From NCBI GenBank assembly GCA_034440615.1, contig JAOTOM010004559.1:52501-116500 (forward strand): DNA of 64,000 nt, read 5' to 3'. The notes under the pieces are model-generated. The model was given only the letters and a program-made list of their open reading frames with translations, was not told the DNA's origin and searched no databases. This document shows, in pieces, positions 23,099 through 36,100 of the stretch (position 1 is its first letter; each line of letters begins with the position of its first letter). The translations under genes and the position numbers were made by a program. Origin of the DNA: Ashinkailepas kermadecensis (taxonomy: Eukaryota; Arthropoda; Thecostraca; Neolepadidae).

Positions 23099-26000
23099 CT
23101 GCAACCGGACGGCCGGGTCAGCCACCGGTCACCAGGTTCGGTCATAAATCAGGTGTGGCCGTCAGTCAGCCACCGGTCACCAGGTGTGGTCGTCAGTCAG
23201 CCACCGGTCACCAGGTTCGGTCATAAATCAGGTGTGGCCGTCAGTCAGGTGTGGCCGTCAGTCAGCCACCAGGTGTGGCCGTTAGTCAGGTGTGGCCATC
23301 ATTCAGCCACCTGGTGTGGTCGTCAGTCAGCCACCGGTCACCAGGTGTGGTCGTCAGTCAGCCACCGGTCACCAGGTGTGACCGTCAGTCAGCCACCTGG
23401 TGTGGTCGTCAGTCAAGTGTGGCCGTCAGTCAGCCACCAGGTGTGGCCGTTAGTCAGGTGTGGCCATCATTCAGCCACCTGGTGTGGTCGTCAGTCAGGT
23501 GTGGCCGTCAGTCAGCCACCGGTCACCAGGCGTGGCCGTTAGTCAGGCCATCATTCAGCCACCAGGTGTGGCCGTCAGCCAGCCACCAAGTGTGGCCGCT
23601 AGTCAGGTGCGGCCATCATTCAGCCACCAGGCCAACAGCTGGTGCGAACACCAGAACAGTTGTGATCTTCAACGCTGTGTGTGGGGACGGATTATTTGCG
23701 GACACAGTCAGACATGGCGATTCACTAATTTCGCCTACATTTCACTAATTTCACTAATTTCGCCTACATTTGCTCCTTAGTCGGCGTACATACCGTGCCT
23801 GCATTTTACACCCGGGGACATTGTACCAAAATGTTCAGATTTGGACGCAGGATGACACCAAAGGCGAAATAAGTTTCCGCTCTGCGCCCTATTTTCTCCT
23901 TAATTCCTTACTTTTGAATGGTCACCCACAAACAAAAGAAAAAGCGTACTGAGAAACATTGTTGCATAATATAACCATTTTTAAAAACTATTTCGCCATG
24001 TCTCAGGCAATAATTTTCCACTCCGAAAACCGAGTGAAAAACTGATACTGGGGCCTTATCCGGAGGAAGACGAAGGTGATATTTCGCCTGCGCCTGCCAT
24101 CATGCAGGCCGTCGTGAGATATGTTCCAGCTGTATCGACTGCTGGGAAGGGAAATGAGCGTGTTCTTACCAATGATTAATGCATTTTTAACGAAGCTATA
24201 TGATGTGTTCTCCAAACCTGCATAAATCACGACCCAAGAACCATTCCAATGCAGGCAATCATAATGAACCAAATTCTGAAAGTATCCGGAAACCCAGTTG
24301 CCCACCTGACATGCCTGGGGGCAGCAAGACAAATACACGATCCGATTGAATAATTATTCCAAGGCAAATATACATTTGTCATTTTGATAGCGATAAATAC
24401 ATTTGCGGTAGTCTGCATAATTTGGCTAGCTTCGCGGCGTTTTCACCACAAGCATGTGAACAATACGAATGCACACATTGCAAGGCCCCCTTGTCTGTAA
24501 GGCCCGTGAGATCAGTTTCTCGTACGCTGGCACCACCTTCCATATGCTGGCTTCGTTTACCTCATGTATCCATCGATTACTTGCCACGTCGAAGTCGCAG
24601 CTGCGCCATTACGAGTATCACGAAAACATCGATGCCGAGGAAAAGGTCATTCACAGGAGTTTCCACTTCTGACTTAAACAATGCAACACTAGCGCAGAGT
24701 GTGTACAAATGCAGAGGTCACTGGCGGGTACAGGAGCACGTCGGTCACGCATACGACCGATGCAGCAGGAACAGCAGCAATGCAGCTGATCCAGACGCAT
24801 TAAGGAAACACGAAAACAAAACAAACGGCAGAGGCAATAGTGCACGGCACATAATTGTATCTGCTAAGCATAAAACAGAATTGCCAAGTTCGATTCTACT
24901 TGGCTTTCACTAATGGAGTTCTCCCAGTCCTTGATAATTTGAAGCGGTGCTTTTGCATAGCCTTATGGTTTCTAGGTGGCGTTTTCCACACATCCCCACC
25001 GGCACTAACGTTGAATTTCGAAAAGCTACGTGGTGCCCAAGTACCACCTGTTAACACTAAACTCAACCCATGTTATCTTCGCACTAATTGGTGGCAACGA
25101 TACACCGGATCAACCACGTATTTTCTACATTTCCTACTCTGCATACGTCCCTGTAGTAGTGGTAGGCGATGGTGGTGTATTGGAGTGTTAGTGTGCGCCG
25201 ACTACTTAATGCGAGCAATAAATGCATGCGATTGTCATATGTCGCATGACGCACTTACTTTATTCGTGATTTGTACTTCACACTTTGCTGATTACATTTT
25301 GAGACGACAAGAGGCGGGCCATGAGGTTGCCGTGCTGCATATACAAGTCCGGGCATCATACATATCGTACCGATACGACAGGGAGCTTGTGCACAGATCG
25401 AAATTCCATTCTTTCGGCAGCCCGTGGTGTTCACTGTTTGCTAATATGGGTCGTTCATATGAAGCTTCGCCGTACACACACGGAAGTACACTAGCTCCGG
25501 TTTCGCTCTGGCCGGTAATTATTATCACAAATGAAGTTCCGTCTCCATCATCCACTTTCGCCCCTCATTATTGCTACGTCGAAGAGCTAAATAAAGGTAG
25601 GGTATGAGCTATTGCTATTATGCTCACAATCATCATGGGCAAAATTAAAAGCGCTATTTACATTACGTTGGCTCCACTTCCAACCAGCGAAAACTGGCCC
25701 GCGTGAGCGGAAATCCGAGAGCGGCACTCACCGCCTTTCCGTAGAAGTTGGCGTCGCCGAGGAACGAGCCGCGCGAGCCGGTGAACGAGAACATCGGCAG
25801 CGGCACCGGGATCGGCACGTTGATGCCCACCTGAAGAGCGGCCGCATCGGTCACACCGGCGGCCACCGACACGGACACGGACACGGACACGGCCACGGAC
25901 ACGGCCACCGACACGGACACGGACACGGCCACCGACACGCGCCCGCTCACTGGCGCAACGGCCTCAGCCACAGTCGGTCGGTCGGTGCAACAGGCGCAGC

Positions 26001-29000
26001 GACAAGAGCACCAACACCGCCACATGCATCGCCTCCTCAGCCAGATGGCACCCGCGTGCGGAACGTCGAAATTCCCATCGGTCTCCCCACACCGCCTCGC
26101 CGGCTGATAATGCGCGTGTCGCTACTAATGAGAACACTTCGTGTCAGACCAGTCAACGGCCCTGGCGCGGCTGTGGCGACGACGTGGACAAACACACCAC
26201 CCTCGCATCCCACTACCTACACAGCACATCCCAAGTATGAACTCCACGCGCGGTACGCGGTATGGCGCACCAACGCAAAATCAACCGACACCATGTCCAT
26301 CTCGGCCACCTGCGGCATTCGGCCACCTGCGTCGCCCGACGCCCCAATTGCCCAATCACCGCCACCGTCCGCGGTGACATTCAGAGCCGACGGCGGTAGG
26401 CACGCCTACCGCCGGCGGTAGGCGTGCCTACCGCGGTTGGCACGCCGGCGGTAGGCGCGGCGACGTGACCGCCGCCCGGAGCGCCCACCTGGCCCACGTC
26501 GATCTCGTGCGTGAACTTGCGCGCCGTGGCGCCGTTGGTGGTGAAGATGGCCGTGCCGTTGCCGTACGGGTTGCTGTTGATCAGCTCGATCGCGTCGTCC
26601 AGCGTGTCCACGGTCATCACGCACAGCACGGGCCCGAAGATCTCCTCCCGGTAGCACTCCATGTCCGGCTGGGGAGGGCGGCGCACCGTCAACACAGGCG
26701 TCAGGCCAATCAGCTGCGTGTTTGGGCCTCCGGGGCACCAGCTATTGCGGCCTTGACCCTGTTCCCATGGGCACCTCCGAACGCCGCCGATAGCGATCGG
26801 AACGCTTATGGGCCCACACCGCTCATCGGAACACTGGCAATCCGGTTGGCAATCCTGCTACTAATCCGCAAAACGTTCGAGCTCGGCGCGTTCGATCGCG
26901 ATCAGGACTAGCAGGTTTTCTTTATCTTTCGTTGCTATATATTTGGAGTTCTGAAGTGCTTTGCAAACTATTTAAATATATTCCTGTGATATATCCACTT
27001 CCTTGGTGCAAATACGAACGATTCATTTCGGTCTATGGCATGTCAGTTTCATACCTATATATTTTTATCCTATCGGCCACCGCGCTCATCCCGCACGACT
27101 TCCCGCGCCCTCAGCCTTGCGTTTTAGCCCCGATTACAATACCACACATATATGGACCAGAGTTGATTGCTCAAGGATTTAGATCAGTGTCACTGCGTTT
27201 ATCGTTCACATTTTTCACACCGTTATCTGCTTATTTCTAATTGAGGAGTAGGTGAGTGGGTAAACAGCACAAAACTGTGAGAAGGGTATCCACCGATCCG
27301 GCGCTGATGCACTCTTTTGGCGATCAGCACTGAGCCGTTCAGCGGCGGATTATCGGTGGGAACGCTCGTTATTTTGCCGATTACCTGCATGCCGCTGAGC
27401 CTGATCCGATCAGTCTGTAATCCATCCGCCCATGGAAGCAGAGTCAACGTTGACCGGCCACGACACCCGCGTTGGTGTTGTATGTATGCTTACGAAGGTC
27501 GCACCGGGCACGCATTTTTCTCAGTCCATGGTTCATGAGCGCAGGATAGTTTGTTCTCCCACATGTGATTAGACAAAATGTTATGTTCCCAAATAAAATC
27601 TTCCCGGCGATAAATTCCTCAAACATGGATGTAATCCAGCCGCAGCATAGTTGTTTCACAACTGCCACCACCACCAGACAAAGAGTGAGCTGTGGTTAAA
27701 TAATGCGCGAAAGTAAACACAAATCGTGGGACAAAAGATTGCACAACAACATATTTATCAAGATATTCAAGAGTGCCGGAGACACTACGTCCTCTCTAGG
27801 TAAAGAAACAGCACTCTGCGGCCTACCTTGGGGCCATCACACTTTTCCCCTAAAGGTGCACTGGCTGGACATCGGCGACGCTGCGCCCTGACAACATTGG
27901 GGTTTAGGGTCGCATCGACTGCATCGGACCCTGACAACGTAAGATTCCCCAAGCGCCAAAGTAAGTGCATCATCAAGGAGTCAAAGTAAGACGGTGGTGG
28001 TGGTTATTAGTTTTTACGACACGTCGACCGTCGAGTCATGTAGCGTTTCCAATCTCTCACACCGATTGGTCGCGGGCGACGAGTAGCGACAGGTGAGACT
28101 CGAACCGACAATCTTTCCATCGTGAGACGGGCAACTTACCCGTAGACTAAAGTAAGACGGCGTCAAGCAGTCGGCACAACAAACACGCGGATCAACACTT
28201 GCCGCCGAACTCTCTGCCGGCGCACGGCCGCGGCGTCAGCTTGCGAGCGGCCCACGCGAGCCCACTCACCACAGCGTAACGACCAGACCGACTCATATCA
28301 ATCTCCACACCAACCGCCGGGAGTCGTTTCAAACTGCTGCGAAGCGGCAGCGATAACTCTCACGGGCCGCGGCAGTAGCCGCTGTTCGGCTCAACGGCAC
28401 GGCGGGGACCGAGCGTCAGCCAGTCCTCGCCCAGTCGCAGCCGACACCCTCCCGGCCGTGTCGGCTTCGTCTGACCGCCAGTGTTCTTCAGCAGCGATGC
28501 TCCATATCTCAGAAACTGACCCCGTGCCCCGGTCTCCGCCCACAAGCCGGCAGACGCGCACGTCGAGACCCGCAGCCGCCACGATGCCGCCCGGCTACAC
28601 ACGTTCAGAATCGCTGGGGAGCTATCGAAAACCGCCAGTAAAGCACCTGTCTAGCCGAGTCTGTTGTGGCAGCGAGCCGCCCACCAAACCTGCCTCACTG
28701 CTACGACCATTGGAACACCACCACCACCGAGCACAGCGGTGATGGCAACAAAACGACGACCATCAACCACATGGTCCCCAGCATCAACGACATTCGTGAA
28801 CGGTCGCTGAGCACCCATAAACGGTGGACAAAACACCGGCGGATATCGCTTTGGACTTGTAGTGTCCGCAATGCAGTGTCATAAAAATGAGCTCGCATTA
28901 ACTGTGCGGATGAAGAACAAAGTTGCTGCGGACGGATGAAAGTCTGGATGAAAATGATAGGCACTCATGGATGATTGATTGATTGATTATTTGGGTTTAA

Positions 29001-30067
29001 GGGCGGGCCGGCTAACTCATGGATGATTGTTGTTATTTGGGTTTAAGGGCGCTTCGACCAAAGCGTGATCATTTAGCGCCCATAACTCATGGATGAAAAA
29101 CCGGCACAAGGATGAAGCATTTAGCATACAACTTAATGCGCGTCTGAAGTCACATCATGACCAGATGGGAAAGCAGAAGGATCAATGGGTTCTTTTACGA
29201 CGGGTTCAACTGCTGGGCCATGTAGAGTCACAAAGCTCTCACACCGATTGGTGGCGGGTGGACTCGGCAATCCCGCCGGCTGCGCGATTCGCATCCACGG
29301 TCATACGATGGAGAGTCGAACGCCCTACCGACTGAGCTACCGCGACCCCAAATTACACCAAGGGAGTTATGTAGAAGTATTAATTACTTGAAACGACATT
29401 TCATCGAGATAAAAAAGGTAACCCAGCATCTCCCGAAACCGGCGATAAGGCACCGGCAGGCGCGGCTTGGTTGCTTTGTAGCAAACTACATTGGCTGAGC
29501 TGTTGATAATTATGGAACTTCGCAGCGATTCCCATTAATAATGATCTTCAAGCAAAGGCAAGGACAACGATCAGGCTTTTCCATTTTTTCTTCACATTTA
29601 GCGAACCTACGACTAATTAATTATGACGAGTGTAAGGCTCAACCGTGGGCACAGGAACAACGAGGAAATAGGCGGGCCATGGGATTCCCATGCTATGGGC
29701 ACAAGATCGGGCATCATGCAATTGACTTCAAAGAAATTGTCGACCGACCGCAACTACCGACTCTTGACAGCTCGTGCAGATCACGGATCACGACAGCTGC
29801 GACACGCTGCTGTATCGCCACACAACCATTCCTTCGAGGAGAAAAGGTTGCAGATGGGTCAAAGAATAATATGATGAGAGCCTGGTACAAACAAAAAGAA
29901 CACACACAGCAGGCATAATTCTGAATAGAGAAAACAGGAATTGAAACAGGAACAAATAAGTTACCACGAGCGTGACGGTTGGGTCGAGTTATGTCGTACG
30001 TGGAAATAATTTGGTGCATAAACCCGAGTACACACACTCGGAGCATTGTCCAAACTCGCGTGTATGC

Positions 30068-30134
<67 letters not shown>

Positions 30135-33100
30135 AAATGATTTTTTTTTCGCCTTGCTCTTCGCCTTCCACTTCGGTCACCTACATTTTGCATTATTTAT
30201 CAGTTACGGTTATCGTGGCTGTCCACACTTTCTATGTAAGGAAAGTGATGTACCGTCACACATAGATGAAATAATGTGTGTCCATTAACGGTGCATTTCC
30301 AGGACACACGGTGAACCTGGTTACACTACCGCAATGCATTTTGGGTTCAGAATGTGAATTGTATGTCAAAGGTCTAATGTTTGCTCAACCGCCCTGAACT
30401 CGACCCGTGAACTAAACACATCACCTAATCCATTGCGACAGAGACCACAGCACTCCCTGCCATCGAAGTAACTACTGGACTGGACTCAACACCAACACCA
30501 TCGACGTCCGGCCGCCATCGCTGCGGGAGGCGGGCGCGAGGGGCCCGCCGCACCGCGGCACGCGCGCCGCCGCCGCCCGGAGCGGCCGCGCCGCCTGTCG
30601 TCGCCGCGCGCCGACCCGACGGCAGTCGAGGCGGCCGCAAAAACCAGCCGGCCGAGCGACCGGCGCGCCGGCACGGAGAGCGGCCGGGCCCGGCCGGCTG
30701 TCTACGGCGCAGCCGCCGACTCGGCCGGAACGTGGCGGCGCGGCGGTGTGACGCGCGCGCGCGCTCCACGCTGGCAGTTGGGTCGCGGCGCCTCCGATCC
30801 CGGCGATGCCACATACGGCCGTCTCTCGGACCAGAGTTCACAAGTGGTATCCACCCGGTGACAGTTTGGTCGCGGGCGCCTCCGATCCCGGCGATGCCAC
30901 ACACGGCCGTCCCTCGGACCAGAGTTCACAAGTGGCATCTACCCGGTGACTTAAACCGGCTGAACAGATCACGGCTTGTAGGCACACTTCGTTACAAATA
31001 TAGGAAGTAACTCCACCTTGCTACATACACTACTGGAGGTATGCTGGAAGAATATGATAACAAAATACAGCCACTCGGCAACTGTCCTTTCCCCCATGCA
31101 CATTAATTTGGAGAACATCTCTACTTGACGTATAGGTCTTTTAGTGCTTGCCGGATATAAGACATGACTATACACAGTATGCACATTAAAAATGACCATC
31201 ATTACAATTATATGGAAGTTTGATTAAGCGTATTATATTTGGGGTACGACCAATGGTCGCATACATTCAAACAAACAACATCATACGACGCATTGACAAA
31301 TCGCCAGAGTATATATCCGCACACGTGAAAGTTATACGACAGCACTACCCTGAATAGCAAAAGCTAACACACACAACACAAAAATACTATGACAATACAC
31401 TCCACTCGTTACCTCACCAAACGCCAGGACGAACAGTTACTATTTAACTTACATCTAAACTCGCGAATGTACATTGACTCAGTGATTTTGCGCTCAGGGT
31501 GGTCATTACATGCTTAATAATCCCCAAGGCGAGAGGTATGGTGGCGGAAGTTATACTGCTACTGCTGTGGGCTTCTCTAAACTAATATCCCGTCGGTGTG
31601 TCAGAGGTCCTGTTTTTTTTGCATCGCGTAGATGCTCCTTCAAACGTCAGCGAACGGGGCGAGCTGTCTCGCCAATGTAGCTGACCTGTTGGCCGCTGTC
31701 GGTGCAAATATTACAACCAATCCGGTACACCAGCCCAGATAGTGGCACTTGCTAGCCACTCCGGCTGAACACGCGGAACACCGCCGGGTTTCCGCGTGCA
31801 TTGGGGTTGGAAGATATCTGACCTAACTAGTAAACTTTGTATGGGTGCCCAAGCGACAGGCACGCTTAAATTTGGAGATCTGATGACTGAATTGATTTTT
31901 GCCGTGGGTTTATGGTCCATTGATCGGACGGGGAGAGCCTCTCGTTTCAGTCGATGTAGATGTGATGGATATCCGTTGTTAGAAAAAATCGATCGATCTT
32001 TACGGTTGACCTTGTTGCGGCAGCCTTGTCTGACGACAGGCGGGTCGCTCGTATATATTCGGAGCGAATAACAGATTTCTTGGTGGCCATCGGATGCGCT
32101 GACGGGTGATGAAGTATGATGCCTGACTGGTTTGGTTTGATGTAAAGTTCGGTCGTATATTTGCTGTCACTTTCCTCAGTAATAAGGGTGTCCAGAAAGG
32201 AGATATATTTCTTGCGTGTGTGTGTCATCCAAGGCGAACCGGGCAGTGTTGTGCAGAGGGACCGCTGCGATGAGTGATGAAGTATAAAAGTTCTGCGTCT
32301 GTACGTTTCCAAGTATGTACTGTGGAAAAAGTTATATATGCAACTGATTTTACGTAACCTGAAAATATCAATCGGGATAAAAGTAGCGTGATTGAGCTCA
32401 ACTGTGCGACATAAACTGGGGCGTTGACGACATTAATTGCACCTGACATTAACACACTTAACGCTTTACAAATCGCTTTATGTTGAAAACAGTTACGCAC
32501 CCGGCCGGTTTCGCGAACCAAAATCTGATTTTACCTGGCTGTCGCCAGCCTGTCATGTCGACAAAATGAACTTTGTACGTTTTTCCTGGCAACACGGTTT
32601 CAGATACGAGTCGAGCGGACAGCACGCGTCTCGTTCAGACACGCTGCGTTGACAGGGAACGGGACATGCTACCCACACGTGAGTGTGCCACATATGCTTG
32701 GCAGGATCTAAGGCACGCTGGATCGGGGGATGCAACGCACACAGCAGATGTAGGATTGGTGCCGAAAAACAGATCGCAATATACAGATGCAGCGCAATGC
32801 ATCAACCAGGGCACATGGTGTTTGGCTTATCTCGTTATTTTAATAGTAGCTTGCAATCTTGATGATTATGAATATTGGGCTTGTGTACAAGGGTATTTGA
32901 ACTAGTTGACACTTCCATGAAAGGCCCAGGTCAAATAGATAACCTTGGTGGTGAATAACCGGATGGATGCAATATCATGGTTTGCAGTGGAAAGCCAGGG
33001 GCCGCGGTAGTTCAGCTGGTAGAGCGTCGGACTCTTGATCGCAAGATTGTGGGTTCGAATCTCACAACCGACGGCATTTACCGAGTCCACCCGCGACCAA

Positions 33101-36100
33101 TCGGCGTGAGAGGTTGGCGACGCTATATGACCTAGCGATTGAATGCGTCGTAAAAGAACCCAAGGTTCTTCTTCAGCGGAAAGCCAGACTATCCAATTGG
33201 TATGTGTTATTCACACGTGTCACAGGCATCTGCTATGCGGGCAGCTTTGCAGATGTCACCTGACAAGGTGAAGGGGAGGGGCAGGACGGTCAAGGTCTAT
33301 CAGGCCAACCTTCTCAACAAGGCACAGCTCGGAAACTAGTCGGCCGATTTGAATGAACGAAACGGCACGCGACAGCTCCGGGACACGCGATCGTGCAAAA
33401 AACTGCAGTGCTAGTAACAACAATATACCTTTTTTAAACTGAATATGCATGTTGGTTATTGGTTTTTACGACACGTCGACCGTTGAGTCATATAGCGTCG
33501 CCAATCTCTCACGCCGATTGGTCCCGGGCGAAGAGTAGCGACAGGTGAGACTCGAACCCACAATCTTTCGATTGTGAGACGAGCATCTTACCCCTAGACC
33601 ACTCGTCCCCCACTGAATATGCATGTAAGTACACATCATTACACACCATGCGCTTATCGAACATACAATGCATGCACACAGCAAACGACACAAATGTGAC
33701 TCAGCTCACATGAGACATCACGTGTGAGGCGCTTACGTACGGTCTGTGCAGTGGAGCACGCATGATTTTCTGAGGGGGGAGGGGCACAAAAATCCGATTT
33801 GATGGACAACAATTTCGGTGCGCGAAGCGAGCCAAAATTGTTTCCTTTGATATGGCGCAAATTCGACAAGTTCCCGCTTGATCACGTGTATTTTTACGGG
33901 GCTCCCTTGGCTGCACCTCCGGGCCTGAGTCGCTTGTGCAAGCCGCACAGATGATAACAGCGGCGCCTGCAGTGGGCCTGACCAATCAGCTCCGCTACGC
34001 GAGCCGCGCAGCGACTCCTAGAGCCGCCACTGCCGCTGATGACGCCACTAACACCACTGCCGCACTGCAGCAGGTCCTGTCACCAACTATGCCAACTCCC
34101 ATCAAATAACACTCAAAACCACCCATCCATATGCACCACAAGAGCCACCGCTACCAATAACATCCAAGGGCATCGAACTAGTATGCTGATGGATGGGCGG
34201 CTGGACATCGTTTTGACAGCAGTCCGAGCAGCAGAACATCGGCCTCCCGGTAGATGTATGGGTAGATTAGCTATCCGCCCAATCATCACAGCTCACACCG
34301 CTTTCCTCCAGCGCTGCACGGACGTCTTCCATCTCTACATTACGCCTGACACACCCGACACGCCTGCCACTGGCGCGGTGTGGTCGGTCGATACTCACCG
34401 GTGCGTGTTCAGGCCACACCGGTGAAGGTTAAGGTCAAGGTTAAGTGGCCGGGTGCTGGTGCTCACAGCAAGTTACTTGTGCGAACCAAACAACGTTAAG
34501 TAATGCATATACCACCTCCCTGAACAGTAGCATTGTCCACCGACGCACACTTACGCTAGCTTTCATGCTCATCGAAACCTACTGCCGAAAATGTCTGTGT
34601 ACAATGTCATCACGCGCTACCATCAGCAGCCAAATCCATCAAGACCACGGTCGCATTGTCAACCGTCACACGTGTGCACAGGCCTGCCAGTCGAGACGTC
34701 GTGACACGTCCTGTCAAAATCCCCTTCCGTCCGGCCGCACGCGCCAACGTAACCACCTCTGCCACGCTTGTCAACACTCACGCTCAGGCGACATTCCGAC
34801 AAGCAGCATGACGGTCAGAAGCCGCACGTGGCCGTTTTGACATCTCGTCCCGCCCCCCCACACTGCACGGCCAGCTTCCTGCCGACGTTACGACATTGCC
34901 TTCATGGAGCTTTCCTTCAGCATCGAAAGAGACATCTGAAGAACCGGACTTCAGTTTAGAAGCACATCGACGGCCGCGGGTCATGCGGCAAATGCACCCT
35001 TCCGCAAGCTATTTTTTTTGCGCGAGTAAATACCCACCGCGTGCGATACCACACAGTGGAATTATTATCTCCGGTGCGTGATTTTTTATAATGACGATGG
35101 TATTATCTCCGCTGCGTTATTTTCATGTTGACTGTACTGGGCCCTGTATTATTCTTGACTTATGTGAATTATGTACTTCATGGCATGCACTCCCAGTTCA
35201 AGGTGTTTGCAGAACACCTAAACATATACATCAAGCTGAAGCAAAAATATATGACAGACCTGCTGGCTGGCATTTCTCAGGGCGAAAAACATGTGGATAC
35301 ACTGGCTAATACTGCAGTCTTGGGGACTAGGAATGGACGCCGACAAATGTGCAGTTCTTAAAGCACACCGTGGCTCGTATGACTGAAGTAATCTTGGCCC
35401 TCATGCACATTATTACTTAGATAAAATTCAGGTAAAATTTGTGGAGATGCATACTGATTTAGGCAACACAGTAGATATAAAATTGTTTGTATTGTTAAAA
35501 AGCTGGAAGTCTGGCCAGCAAATTACTAAGGTCAACTGTATGTCATTCTCCTGAATTTATGAAAACGCTGCATATTACTCATGTCAGACCTCTCTTGAAG
35601 TTTTCCTCATGCGCTTGAAATACCGGATACATGTGATATAAACGACTAGTCAGTAAAGAACAGGTGCACACGGAACACAGAGGGGATTGAAGGCCTGGAT
35701 TATGGTGCCAGATTGCGAAAACTAGGTTTGTAATCTGTTAAAGGTAGACTGATTCGAGCAGACATTATCAAATGTTGGAAGATTTTTCATGGCCATTCTG
35801 TCATCCAGATCCCTGACATGTTTGTGCTGGCACCAATGGCGAACATACGTGGACTTTCACTGAAATTGGCTCACAGACGTGCATCAGAGGATTGTACGAA
35901 CATCTTTTTAGCCTCAGATGCTGTGCAACATGAAATTCGTTACCTGATCATGTAGAAACCATAACGGACCTGGCTGCATGTAAAGCTGCACTGCACTCAA
36001 ATATCTGCACATTGCTGCATTAATATAATGAATAGATTAACCATGATAACATACTAATCACGCTTAGAAACGTAGCTTTGCTTCGTTGAATTTCATTTTG

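Larger units (their letters stand above)
22022..23133. repeat. 556-bp tandem duplication containing the ALDH6A1 terminal exon
   Basis: The sequence from 22022 repeats from 22578 with only two differences I could find: one substitution near the start (gagtgcc versus gagtacc) and one extra C at 23096-23099 versus 22540-22542. The unit carries the whole terminal exon, its 3' flank and a micro-retroposon, so it is very recent. Confidence 0.95.

Noticed and set aside
25663..26025. His/Ser/Val-repeat protein over the hexamer array
   Set aside because: The in-frame part is ALDH6A1 exon 25732-25830 plus intron read-through; the repeats lie outside the splice sites.
32999..33080. Functional tRNA-Lys (CTT) gene
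   Set aside because: A box, B box and T arm are good, but the acceptor and anticodon stems mispair, about 95 bp of SINE body follows, and the whole is flanked by a target-site duplication.
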